Positions 29,392 to 37,712 of a DNA stretch of 64,000 nt are shown piece by piece. This DNA comes from Sphingobacterium spiritivorum ATCC 33861 (GTDB lineage: Bacteria; Bacteroidota; Bacteroidia; Sphingobacteriales; Sphingobacteriaceae): the NCBI RefSeq assembly GCF_000143765.1, contig NZ_GL379771.1:682001-746000 (forward strand). The letters run 5' to 3'. Position 1 is the first letter of the stretch; every line of letters starts with the position of its first letter. The translations under genes were made by a program, and so were the position numbers. Under the pieces are notes generated by a model that was given only the letters and a program-made list of their open reading frames with translations, made no database searches and was not told the DNA's origin.

Positions 29392-29961
29392 TTATAAAAT
29401 TCTTAAGAAAATCAAAATGGTAATAGACATTTCAAAATGGGAGAGTATAAAAGCACGAACAGATTTGTTGGCTTTGACGAGTTGATCACGTACTGTGTTG
29501 ACTGAAATGCCCAGTTGGTCTGCGATTTCAGCATTGGAAAGATATTCTATCTTACTCAGCAGGTATATCCGCTGACGTTCGGAAGGTAATTGCAGAATAG
29601 CTTGCTGATATACCTTTTCCAGATCCTTGAAGGCAATATGTTCTGCATTGGAATTATCAACAGCGGGGAGCCGTTGTCCTTCTGTATTTGCGTAGTTATG
29701 TTTAATTTTTATTTTCCGGAGTTCATCAAATACCGTATTTCGGGCTACGGTATAGAGATAAGCTTTTATATTTTGATTCTTATCCAGCTCCTCAAACCGG
29801 ATCCAGATTTTAGAAAAGACTTCCTGCACAATATCTAACGCCTGGCTTTCTTCCCGCAGATGTATAAGGGCATACCTATATACTTTGTCCTTATACTCCA
29901 AATAGAATTCCCTGAATTGGCCAGCTATCTCCTGTTCAATATGTTGCTGCGTTAGCTTCAT
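29392..29961 (-). CDS. ECF RNA polymerase sigma factor (FecI-like, Bacteroidota type)
   Basis: 189 residues. Region 2 runs about 15-75 ('YRYALIHLREESQALDIVQE', then 'NIKAYLYTVARNTVFDELRK'). Region 4 has 'LQLPSERQRIYLLSKIEYLS' followed by the helix-turn-helix 'NAEIADQLGISVNTVRDQLV'. It has the length and make-up of the sigma-70 family found next to fecR and susC. It directs transcription of the transporter operon once released by FecR. A long near-perfect palindrome lies immediately upstream of its start. Confidence 0.95.
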   Translation of the reverse strand: MKLTQQHIEQEIAGQFREFYLEYKDKVYRYALIHLREESQALDIVQEVFSKIWIRFEELDKNQNIKAYLYTVARNTVFDELRKIKIKHNYANTEGQRLPAVDNSNAEHIAFKDLEKVYQQAILQLPSERQRIYLLSKIEYLSNAEIADQLGISVNTVRDQLVKANKSVRAFILSHFEMSITILIFLRIL

Positions 29962-29977
29962 TGATTTTTACTACACT

Positions 29978-30012
29978 TTTCTGTCACAATGTTAGATACA
30001 TTTTGACAGAAA
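29978..30012 (-). promoter_or_regulatory. 15-bp near-perfect palindrome upstream of the ECF sigma gene
   Basis: TTTCTGTCACAATGT (29978-29992) and ACATTTTGACAGAAA (29998-30012) are inverted repeats with one mismatch in 15 and a 5-base spacer. The site ends 16 bases before the sigma-factor ATG, overlapping where the leader or promoter must be. There is no U-tract, so an operator or leader hairpin is more likely than a terminator. Confidence 0.6.
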
Positions 30013-30179
30013 TAAAAATACTGTATATTATATTAGTGTTAATTACTTAACCCTGTATACTTCCTCACGATTTCTTTAGTTTGTGTGCTGTTACTCTTAG
30101 ATCTCAATTTAAATATTGGATTTTAGCAAAAATGGCCAGTGTAAATCTTACGTATCTATATAAGAGGAATTGTTCATTA

Positions 30180-30620
30180 CTATCTTAATGCAGGCAACAA
30201 TTTATCCCAGATCTCCTGATATAATCTGGGATCATCACTTAATCCGTTATCTTCATCATAAGCTGTTTTATTGTGAATATCGCCTCCAAAGATCTTATCC
30301 TCCTGATAAATATTCAATGTTATTAAAGCTCGGTTAGAATCATCTGGCTGAATCAGAAAATTTAATGTTCTCCATTCGCCCATCTTGGCAGAGAAAATCT
30401 TATTGTGTTTGATATAGGTACGAATCTGCATAAAACCGGATGGCCGGTCTACAGCTGTAAGCCTGTATCCGTTATTATGTAAGTATCGTATGGATTTTGT
30501 AAATGTGGAGTCTGCAGTCGCATCTACATTTCGCTGCTGAAATGTATTTATCTGTTGAGCGGAAAGGCTGAGGGATAGAAAAGTAAGGAGGATAACTACA
30601 AAAAATCTGAACTGCATCAT
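30180..30620 (-). CDS. Small secreted protein of unknown function
   Basis: 146 residues with a clear signal peptide (to about residue 22, 'LSLSAQ'). The mature part of about 124 residues includes 'FTKSIRYLHNNGYRLTAVDR' and 'SGFMQIRTYIKHNKIFSAKMGEWRTLNF', suggesting a small alpha/beta fold, with no cysteines or catalytic motif. I do not recognise the family. Two consecutive ATGs compete for the start. A 14-bp stem-loop overlaps the first ATG, so translation may be controlled by RNA structure. It lies between the ECF operon and the polysaccharide operon, on the same strand as both. Confidence 0.75.
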   Translation of the reverse strand: MMQFRFFVVILLTFLSLSLSAQQINTFQQRNVDATADSTFTKSIRYLHNNGYRLTAVDRPSGFMQIRTYIKHNKIFSAKMGEWRTLNFLIQPDDSNRALITLNIYQEDKIFGGDIHNKTAYDEDNGLSDDPRLYQEIWDKLLPALR

Positions 30621-30663
30621 AACTTGCTGATATTGAAAGATTATTTCACTATCAGCAAGTTAT
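30619..30663 (-). promoter_or_regulatory. 14-bp perfect stem-loop overlapping a start codon
   Basis: ATAACTTGCTGATA (30619-30632) and TATCAGCAAGTTAT (30650-30663) form a perfect 14-bp inverted repeat with a 17-base loop. It lies between the end of the polysaccharide operon and the small secreted protein, and its last two bases (minus strand) are the first two of the latter's first ATG. No T-run follows in either direction. It could sequester the start, be an operator or mark the operon's 3' end. Confidence 0.6.
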
Positions 30664-30736
30664 CAAAAATCATTAACAATGGCAAACCTTCGGTATATGA
30701 TATAGTTTATAACTATTGATTTCCAAAAGCTAATCC

Positions 30737-31870
30737 CTACTTAAATACATGTTCGACGACATTTTTAATACGCTCACGATCAGAATCAGTCAAATTTGAT
30801 CCCGATGGCAGACACAGTCCATTATCAAACAGCTTTTCCGCTACTTTCTTTCCATAGTATGGTGAATCCTGAAATACGGGTTGCAAATGCATTGGTTTCC
30901 ATAATGGACGTGATTCAATGTTATCTTCCAAGAATGCAAGTCGAAGATCTTCTCGGGTCTTGCTGGTAATGGTTGCATCAACTGTAATCGCTGATAACCA
31001 ATGATTGGAATAAAAATCTGCAGTAGGTTCAGAAAACACAGTCACACCCTCTATGTTCTTAAAAATATGAGTATAGAAATCATGCATAGATCTACGCGCA
31101 TTTACCCTATCACTTAATACTTCCATTTGTCCCCTTCCTATTCCCGCAGAAATATTTGACATACGATAGTTGTATCCTATATGAGAATGTTGATAATGAG
31201 GTGCATTATCTCTTGCCTGAGTTGAGAGGAATACGGCTTTATCTTTATCTTCTTGATTATGGCAAACCAATGCTCCTCCCCCTGAAGTTGTGATAATTTT
31301 ATTTCCGTTAAAACTTAAGATTCCAAAACGACCAAAAGTACCGCAAGATCGACCTTTGTAAGTTGAACCAAGCGCTTCTGCAGCATCCTCTATCACAGGT
31401 ATATCAAATTCTGTAGCAATGGTCAAAATTTCATCCATTTTGGCTGGCATCCCATACAAATGGACTACTATTATTGCTTTGGGTTTCTTTCCTTTGGCTA
31501 TTCGATCTTGAATTGCACCTTTAAGTTGTATCGGATCCATATTCCAGGTGTCTGGTTCCGAGTCTATAAATACAGGAATTGCTCCTTGATAGGCTATAGG
31601 ATTAGCGGATGCTGAAAATGTCATAGACTGACAGATTACTTCATCACCATAACCTACTTCACACTCAATAAGTGCAAGATGTAAAGCTGCGGAGCCAGCA
31701 GATAAAGCTGCAACTTTTACATTCTTATTTAAGAATTTCTCTAAGTCTTCTTCCAATCCATTTACATTTGGTCCAAGAGGCGCTACCCAATTTGCATCAA
31801 ATGCTTCATGTATATATTTTAATTCATTTCCCCCCATATGTGGAGAAGACAACCATATTTTATCTGACAT
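30737..31870 (-). CDS. DegT/DnrJ/EryC1-family sugar aminotransferase (PglE-like)
   Basis: 377 residues, full length for the family. It begins 'MSDKIWLSSPHMGGNELKYI' and carries the PLP lysine in 'ILSFNGNKIITTSGGGALV', the signature of the PglE branch that aminates UDP-4-keto-6-deoxy-HexNAc at C4. 'PVIEDAAEALGSTYKG' supplies the PLP-contacting Asp. It is the last gene of the polysaccharide operon and starts 2 bases after the FemAB-like gene. Together with the PglF-type dehydratase at 17592-19535 and the PglC-type transferase at 34587-35198 it predicts a 4-amino-4,6-dideoxy-HexNAc as the first, lipid-linked sugar. Confidence 0.93.
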   Translation of the reverse strand: MSDKIWLSSPHMGGNELKYIHEAFDANWVAPLGPNVNGLEEDLEKFLNKNVKVAALSAGSAALHLALIECEVGYGDEVICQSMTFSASANPIAYQGAIPVFIDSEPDTWNMDPIQLKGAIQDRIAKGKKPKAIIVVHLYGMPAKMDEILTIATEFDIPVIEDAAEALGSTYKGRSCGTFGRFGILSFNGNKIITTSGGGALVCHNQEDKDKAVFLSTQARDNAPHYQHSHIGYNYRMSNISAGIGRGQMEVLSDRVNARRSMHDFYTHIFKNIEGVTVFSEPTADFYSNHWLSAITVDATITSKTREDLRLAFLEDNIESRPLWKPMHLQPVFQDSPYYGKKVAEKLFDNGLCLPSGSNLTDSDRERIKNVVEHVFK

Positions 31871-31872
31871 AA

Positions 31873-32934
31873 TTATTGTTTATTATATAAAGGAAAGAAC
31901 GATGTATCATTTAAATCCAATTCATTTGAATTCTCTTTTGCTTTATTAACTTCTTCAACATAACTTAAATATAAATCATCATTAACAATTTTCCTTCCAG
32001 TATTATACTCTATTACATCATCTGGAAAAAATGCCTTTTTATATTTAAAAATTCCATCTTCATAGCCGTATCCTCCTCCTAAAACATAATATTTAAATTC
32101 CATTGATCTTGCCCAATTAATTACTTCAAATTTAAGAAAATCATTAGGCCTCTTTTCAAAGGCATCTACTAATGTACCTCCCAAAAATGAAAATACTGAA
32201 TTATCAGAAATCAATAATAGTTCTGTAGAGATGGGCTTGCTATCATCGTATATTGTACATATTGCACATAATTCAGAATTATTTAATATAAAACTATTAA
32301 ACGATTCCAGACTATAAAAGAAAAAATCTGTTGCATTAGTCCTTCTCATCGTTTCTATATAAATAGAATAAAATTCATTTATATACTCTTGCTCGATTTT
32401 TCTATAATAGATTTTACTTATTAGATTTTCTCTCTGTGCTCTTTTTACATTTTTTCTAACTTTGGGTTCAAATGAACTCCATTGATCTGGCTCAGAGATG
32501 ATAACACCTTTTATATTCAACATAGTTTTCTGAATAGTTCCATTATACCCTTTGGAATTATTAAAAAGATTAAAGCGGATAAACTCAGAAACAACGTTAT
32601 TATTTAATTGCCAATTTTTCACTTCCTCCCAAAATAAAGATAAATTATCCTCATCTACATCTGTTGAAAAAAAGGGGCCTGTATAGCCATAAGGAGAACT
32701 AAAATCAAATGTATTTTTTACAGAGCTGTAAATCTTAATTTGTTTAAGATATCCTGGCAATAAGATAACCTTAGTACCCTCCTGATATAAAAAACAGATT
32801 AACATATTTGTCCCTCCACAAAAAACCTTAAAGTATTCTAAACGATTATAAGCACTTTGGAAATCGCGTTCTTCTATTATGGATTTATAAAGATCCTCAT
32901 CTTCCTTTTTACTAAGATCTAAGATTTTAAACAT
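31873..32934 (-). CDS. FemAB-like / GNAT-fold acyltransferase
   Basis: 353 residues without signal peptide or TM helices. The central part 'EPKVRKNVKRAQRENLISK' and 'FYSIYIETMRRTNATDFFFY', and the later 'PISTELLLISDNSVFSFLGG' and 'KYYVLGGGYG', match the pattern of FemAB-like proteins (double GNAT fold), several of which occur in polysaccharide clusters. FemAB relatives transfer aminoacyl or other acyl groups to amino sugars or peptides. Flanked by two sugar aminotransferase genes and overlapping one by 8 bases, it probably acylates the amino group one of them makes. The donor is not deducible. Confidence 0.75.
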   Translation of the reverse strand: MFKILDLSKKEDEDLYKSIIEERDFQSAYNRLEYFKVFCGGTNMLICFLYQEGTKVILLPGYLKQIKIYSSVKNTFDFSSPYGYTGPFFSTDVDEDNLSLFWEEVKNWQLNNNVVSEFIRFNLFNNSKGYNGTIQKTMLNIKGVIISEPDQWSSFEPKVRKNVKRAQRENLISKIYYRKIEQEYINEFYSIYIETMRRTNATDFFFYSLESFNSFILNNSELCAICTIYDDSKPISTELLLISDNSVFSFLGGTLVDAFEKRPNDFLKFEVINWARSMEFKYYVLGGGYGYEDGIFKYKKAFFPDDVIEYNTGRKIVNDDLYLSYVEEVNKAKENSNELDLNDTSFFPLYNKQ

Positions 32935-33844
32935 TTAAGATCGCCTTTAATTTAACCATGAGATTATCTAATTCACCGAAAACAATATCCTGGTGTACAG
33001 GAAAATTAATAATATGTTTAGAAGTAAAATTTGCTGCCTCTGATGTTGAATTCTTTAATTCATCGATCATTGTATGATATAAACTTACCATGCCAATTTC
33101 AAAATCATTCATTTCTTGATATAGTTTATTTCTATCGTAATTACGAATTACAACTGGCAATGTTTGAGGACAAATACCATCTTCTAAGTCAGTATGTATG
33201 ATATCTATGTTTGGAATACCTTTAAGTTTTTCAACTAAATATGTGTAATTTTCTCTTCTCTTACGATAGATAGTAAATAAATCATAACCCAAGTCAAAAT
33301 GAGGTTGAAATGTTTCTGATTTATTATCAATATCTGGTTTATTATCAACCATAATTCCTCCCCCACTTACTGGCAGCATCTTATGTAGAGAATAGAAAGC
33401 GAAGCGTCCGTTTCTACCGCATTTACCTCCGATGAGATCCGTCAACCATGAATGTGCGCAATCTTCAATATATAAAATGTTATTTTGATCTAACCAATTT
33501 ATAATTTTCTGATACTGAACATCTGGAAATCCAAAATAATGCACTAATAAAACAATACAGCTTTTTGTTTCCTTTATTTTATTTTTAAAATGATCAAAAT
33601 CAATTTTTAAATTTCTATCTAAATTATAAAAATCGAAATCTAAGGAAGAGTTTTTAACAGAATCAAAGATCCCACTCCCTTCGTTAGGAGACCAACCGAT
33701 ATAGGCTGGCAATAATATCTTATATTGAGGATTTTCTTTTTTTAGGATATCCAATATATTACTCCATGCCTCACGAGCTGAATTGGTATATGTCCACTGT
33801 CTTTGAGCAATATTTTTTTTTGTAGCAATTTTTGTTATTCCCAT
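32927..33844 (-). CDS. Short DegT/DnrJ/EryC1-like PLP protein
   Basis: 305 residues, about 65-70 shorter than typical DegT aminotransferases, yet it has the PLP lysine in 'AFYSLHKMLPVSGGGIMVD' and the Asp region 'ILYIEDCAHSWLTD'. The N-terminus is complete (it starts at the usual strand), and the shortening is in the C-terminal domain. It overlaps the FemAB-like gene by 8 bases and abuts the GNAT gene. It may be a second aminotransferase for a different sugar, or a sugar-modifying enzyme with a reduced substrate-binding domain. There is no sign of frameshift. Confidence 0.78.
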   Translation of the reverse strand: MGITKIATKKNIAQRQWTYTNSAREAWSNILDILKKENPQYKILLPAYIGWSPNEGSGIFDSVKNSSLDFDFYNLDRNLKIDFDHFKNKIKETKSCIVLLVHYFGFPDVQYQKIINWLDQNNILYIEDCAHSWLTDLIGGKCGRNGRFAFYSLHKMLPVSGGGIMVDNKPDIDNKSETFQPHFDLGYDLFTIYRKRRENYTYLVEKLKGIPNIDIIHTDLEDGICPQTLPVVIRNYDRNKLYQEMNDFEIGMVSLYHTMIDELKNSTSEAANFTSKHIINFPVHQDIVFGELDNLMVKLKAILNV

Positions 33845-34606
33845 TTATTGTAGTGTTAATTTCATTCTGTGAATTTCACCTATATACTTATATTTCTCAA
33901 GGTTCTTATCTTGCCCTTTGTAATATATCATTTTAAAATTGTAATCCTTAAAAAAAGATTTGACTGCCACGAGTATTTCTTCTGAAATTTTATCTTCTCT
34001 TATGATTATATTTTCATCTATAATTCCAAGTGTAAAAGACTGTTCACCAGCAGACATCTGAAGAAAAGAAAAACCAAATTTTTCATATAAACAATTGAAT
34101 TGTGATAAATTGAGAATCAATATATCTTGAATATGTTTTGACGCATCTCCTATATGTTGCTGGCAAAAATAGCTTGATTCCTCTTTTACAAATCCCATCT
34201 TTTCATACCATTGTCTGGCAACTTCATTAGACTGAAATACATCTAACTGTATATTGCTATACAGTTGTTCTCTGAAATAATTCTCAGAATAACTGAATAT
34301 TTTTTTTGCGATACCAAGTCCTTTATGTGTATTGTCTGTAGCAATCATATTAAGGAAAGCGGTAGAGTTGTGGGGAAACATCTTAAATTCTACAAAACCG
34401 ACTATTTTGTCACCTATTTTTGCAACAAGATATTTATATGGAGAATATTGATTATTTAACTCCGTAATGATAAAGCTTGCTATTCCTTTACATTTATATA
34501 TGGAAATTTCTAAATATGATTTATCAAAAGAGCTTCTTACCAAAGAGACTATGCTCTCAACATCATCAATAATTGCAAAATCTATTTTAATATCTTCTTT
34601 CATCAT
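33845..34606 (-). CDS. GNAT-family N-acetyltransferase
   Basis: 253 residues (second ATG one codon on). The N-terminal 150 residues show the GNAT fold: 'YLVAKIGDKIVGFVEF', 'LNMIATDNTHKGLGIAKKIF' (acetyl-CoA pyrophosphate loop) and 'LDVFQSNEVARQWYEKMGFV'. The remaining 100 residues are unfamiliar. It overlaps the PglC-type transferase gene by 20 bases. In bacillosamine-type pathways an acetyltransferase acts between aminotransferase and phosphoglycosyl transferase. PglD is a left-handed beta-helix enzyme, so this GNAT protein may do the same step with a different fold, as WecD does for Fuc4N. Confidence 0.85.
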   Translation of the reverse strand: MMKEDIKIDFAIIDDVESIVSLVRSSFDKSYLEISIYKCKGIASFIITELNNQYSPYKYLVAKIGDKIVGFVEFKMFPHNSTAFLNMIATDNTHKGLGIAKKIFSYSENYFREQLYSNIQLDVFQSNEVARQWYEKMGFVKEESSYFCQQHIGDASKHIQDILILNLSQFNCLYEKFGFSFLQMSAGEQSFTLGIIDENIIIREDKISEEILVAVKSFFKDYNFKMIYYKGQDKNLEKYKYIGEIHRMKLTLQ

Positions 34607-35198
34607 CTAAATTTTTCATAATAGATTCCGGATCGATGACTATATTCTCAGACTTTATTACTTTTAATATTGTTCTATATATAATTTTCATATCAAAAGC
34701 AAAGCTTATATTTTTGACATATACTACATCTAAAGCTAACCGATCATCCCACTTAGCTGTATTTCTGCCATTTACCTGAGCCCAACCCGTAATCCCGGGA
34801 CGCACAGAGTGTCTTATACGTTCATCTTGTTTATAAAAAGGCAGGTATCTAACCAACAATGGTCTAGGTCCTATCAGACTCATGTCCCCTAAAAAAACAT
34901 TTATTAATTGAGGTAACTCATCTAAGGATGTTTTTCTTACAAAGCCTCCAACTTTGGTTAAACGTTTTGCATCAGGTAAAAGATTTCCCTCCTCATCTTT
35001 CTTATCATTCATCGTTTTGAACTTTATAATTCGAAACAATTTTTCATTTTTACCAGGTCTTTCCTGAATAAAAAATGGTTTTCCTTGATTTGCAATAAAT
35101 AAAGATATTAAAACAATGAAAAAAACAGGAGAAGCTAATAGTAAAACAGCTACTGAAACAATAATATCTAATAATCTTTTAAAAAAATATTTATACAT
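34587..35198 (-). CDS. PglC-type phosphoglycosyl transferase initiating polymer assembly
   Basis: 203 residues, the minimal monotopic form. One N-terminal membrane helix (about 9-32) is followed by 'RPGKNEKLFRIIKFKTMND', 'RKTSLDELPQLINVFLGDMS', 'IGPRPLLVRYLPFY' and 'HSVRPGITGWAQVNGRN', all hallmarks of the polyprenyl-phosphate sugar-1-phosphate transferase family (PglC, and the C-terminal domain of WbaP/WcaJ). It loads the first sugar onto undecaprenyl phosphate at the inner membrane. The short form usually uses UDP-diNAcBac or a related 4-amino sugar, fitting the PglE-like neighbour. It overlaps the GT4 gene by 8 bases. Confidence 0.94.
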   Translation of the reverse strand: MYKYFFKRLLDIIVSVAVLLLASPVFFIVLISLFIANQGKPFFIQERPGKNEKLFRIIKFKTMNDKKDEEGNLLPDAKRLTKVGGFVRKTSLDELPQLINVFLGDMSLIGPRPLLVRYLPFYKQDERIRHSVRPGITGWAQVNGRNTAKWDDRLALDVVYVKNISFAFDMKIIYRTILKVIKSENIVIDPESIMKNLDDERRY

Positions 35199-36330
35199 GA
35201 TTTTTCAATATTTCTAAATAAGTTTCTTTTGCCTTTTTCCATACAATATCCTGGCTATATCGATTATGAACACTATGTCTCGCGTTTTCTTTCATCATAG
35301 TCATTTGATTTTTATTATCCAATACATATTTCATCTTGCTAAATAAATCATTTATATCCTTACTTTTTATTAAAAATCCGGTTTGGTTATCAATTATTAC
35401 CTCATTACATCCAGTAATATCTGTTGTAATAGAGGGAATTTTCATTGCTCCTGCTTCAATAAGTACAATTCCAAATCCTTCTCTATAACTCGGTAATACA
35501 AAAACATCCATCGCTTTAAAGTAAGGTCGAACATCTTTTTGCGGTCCCACATAAAGAATCCCCGGATCTTTATAGATACTATTTATGGTTTCTTTTGTTA
35601 ATGTCATATTTTCTTCAAAACTTCCCACTATAAGTAATTTTATATTTTTAGAAAGTTTTGAAAGTTTTTGAAAAGCTAAAACTAGCTCTTCTAATCCTTT
35701 ATCTTTTACCAGTCTGCCTACAAATCCAAATACAAAATCGTCTGGTTTTAATTTGTCATCCTTAGCCTTTATTACTTTATCTGGATTAAAAAAAGAAGTA
35801 TCAATTCCGTTAACACTTCCATTTCCAATTATAATAACATCTTTTGATGTTATATTATCAGATATTAAGGTTTCTTTTATACCATTACTGACAGCTATAA
35901 TATCTGTTGCAAACCAACATGTTATTCGCTCCATCAGCATTAATAAGGTTTTTTTTCTACCAAGAATACTCTGATATCTTAAGCCATGCACATAATATAC
36001 TCTTGCAGGAACACGCGAAAACCAAGCTGCCATTATTGCTAATAATGAAGCTTTGGGAGTATTTGCATGGACTAATTGAGGTTTTTCCTTAAGAAATAAA
36101 ACAAGAAGCTTAAAGAAACTCTTTAAATCTTTTAAAGGAGAAATCTCTCTCTCCATTTCTATCGGGAATTTACTGACTTCATATTCTAGACTCATTTCTT
36201 GGAGATGAACTCCAGGATTCGAGACTAAGCTAATGGAAAACTCCTTTTTTAGAACATTTAACTGTCCTTTAAAAAATGGTAAAGAGTCAGAGATTGTTGT
36301 AATTATAAAAAATTTAGGTTTAATCATCAT
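35191..36330 (-). CDS. GT4-family glycosyltransferase (PglA-like)
   Basis: 379 residues with no TM segment. The N-terminal half has 'PQLVHANTPKASLLAIMAAW', seen in PglA/WbaZ-like GT4 enzymes. The C-terminal Rossmann domain has 'DDFVFGFVGRLVKDKGLEEL' and the retaining-GT4 motif 'DVFVLPSYREGFGIVLIEA' (EX7E). It overlaps the phosphoglycosyl transferase gene by 8 bases and the beta-helix gene by 4. Next to a PglC-type enzyme, the likely job is adding the second sugar to the lipid-linked 4-amino sugar. Confidence 0.92.
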   Translation of the reverse strand: MMIKPKFFIITTISDSLPFFKGQLNVLKKEFSISLVSNPGVHLQEMSLEYEVSKFPIEMEREISPLKDLKSFFKLLVLFLKEKPQLVHANTPKASLLAIMAAWFSRVPARVYYVHGLRYQSILGRKKTLLMLMERITCWFATDIIAVSNGIKETLISDNITSKDVIIIGNGSVNGIDTSFFNPDKVIKAKDDKLKPDDFVFGFVGRLVKDKGLEELVLAFQKLSKLSKNIKLLIVGSFEENMTLTKETINSIYKDPGILYVGPQKDVRPYFKAMDVFVLPSYREGFGIVLIEAGAMKIPSITTDITGCNEVIIDNQTGFLIKSKDINDLFSKMKYVLDNKNQMTMMKENARHSVHNRYSQDIVWKKAKETYLEILKNHV

Positions 36331-37709
36331 AATACATTTAGCTTTGATAATTTTTTCGTTGTTTTAAAAATAGTCGATGCTTTAGTTCTATTTTTAAAAA
36401 TCCTAATATTCTTTATTTGATTGTCACCTGCAGGTTCAAAATATATTGGAACATCTTTGCTCTTTATTGTATTATCATAAATATCAAGCCCATTTATATC
36501 TGCTACAAAAAACATAGATGACCAATTTAAAGAGGAAAAATTATTAGAAAAAATTGAAACTCTTTGCACATTTTTTCCTAAAATTATATTTGAGTAAAAA
36601 TTCTTTGAAACTACGCTTTCATTATTATTTATGCTTAACCCATTAATATAACTTCCATTTACTATTACACTATGCTGTGTAGAAGAGAAACTTTTATTTT
36701 CTGCAATTACAACATTTTTATTTCCGAAAGTTCCCATCAGCCTTACGAATAAATCAGCATCGATTTTATTTCTAACCACGTTAATTCCTTCAATAGGACC
36801 ATATGCTGCGTCAAAATTGACTCCAATTCCACCATCTTTAGTACTACCGACAATTTCATTATCTTTTATTGTAATAATATTTGCTCCATTTCTCATTCCT
36901 AGTGTGGATATTACATATTTCGTTTTGATAGCTTGTATATTATTATTATAAATATTAATATTTTGTACAACTTGGCCATCTTTTTCCCATACATCCATTT
37001 CTAAATCTATTGCTGCAACGTGTTCATTTTCTTTATGAATAGAGTTTCCCCGAATTGTAATGTTTTTTCCAGACACTACAGCCACATTACATCTATAAGG
37101 ATTATATAATTTATTATCTTCGATAAGTATATTATCACAGAAGTTTTTTGTGTTTTTTTCATAAGAAGAATTATACCAATAAAGTAAGATATTATCCCCT
37201 AGCGTATTTTTAATTACATTATTACGGATTATAATGTTCTTTGAACTTGCAATATATATCCCTGCTTCATATTCAGAACCGAAATGCTTACCATTCCACC
37301 CCCCATCTATTGTCAATCCTTCAATATACAACGGATCATTAGCTTGATAGTTACCGATATGGAATACTGTAAATTTACCGTATTTATAGCTTTCTGGCAT
37401 TACAAAAGAATTAACTTTGTTAATGTCCATTTTTATTGTGGGATTTCCTTCTCCTTTTATTGAACTATAAAGCCGAATTCGTCCACTAATTGAATAAGGT
37501 TTTCCTGTATTTGGAACAATAATATTTTTTCTTGTTTCGGCTGCCTTCCGAAATGCATGGGTATCATCAGTTCTTCCATCTCCTTTTGCTCCATAATCCA
37601 GAACGTTTACAAAGTTCGTATCTTCACCATAAACAATCAAATAAGGAAAAACTATAAATATTAATAACAAAAGATTATATCGTATTAATAATTCTTTTTT
37701 TTTCATCAT
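36327..37709 (-). CDS. Secreted right-handed beta-helix protein (pectate-lyase-like)
   Basis: 460 residues with a signal sequence or single N-terminal helix (about 7-28). It opens with 'VNVLDYGAKGDGRTDDTHAF', the motif of the pectate lyase/GH28-type superfamily, and continues with repeated 'NIIIRNNVI', 'NILIEDNKLY', 'NITIRGNSIH' and 'VVIAENKSF' rungs of a parallel beta-helix. It could be a polysaccharide lyase, hydrolase or epimerase acting on the exported polymer, for example to cut chains during export. Catalytic residues cannot be assigned by eye. The codon context is AT-rich like its neighbours. Confidence 0.87.
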   Translation of the reverse strand: MMKKKELLIRYNLLLLIFIVFPYLIVYGEDTNFVNVLDYGAKGDGRTDDTHAFRKAAETRKNIIVPNTGKPYSISGRIRLYSSIKGEGNPTIKMDINKVNSFVMPESYKYGKFTVFHIGNYQANDPLYIEGLTIDGGWNGKHFGSEYEAGIYIASSKNIIIRNNVIKNTLGDNILLYWYNSSYEKNTKNFCDNILIEDNKLYNPYRCNVAVVSGKNITIRGNSIHKENEHVAAIDLEMDVWEKDGQVVQNINIYNNNIQAIKTKYVISTLGMRNGANIITIKDNEIVGSTKDGGIGVNFDAAYGPIEGINVVRNKIDADLFVRLMGTFGNKNVVIAENKSFSSTQHSVIVNGSYINGLSINNNESVVSKNFYSNIILGKNVQRVSIFSNNFSSLNWSSMFFVADINGLDIYDNTIKSKDVPIYFEPAGDNQIKNIRIFKNRTKASTIFKTTKKLSKLNVL

Positions 37710-37712
37710 TTC

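Noticed and set aside
32927..33844. Short DegT-like gene as a truncated pseudogene
   Set aside because: Start, PLP lysine motif and in-frame overlap with the next gene are intact; the length is unusual but nothing shows a frameshift.
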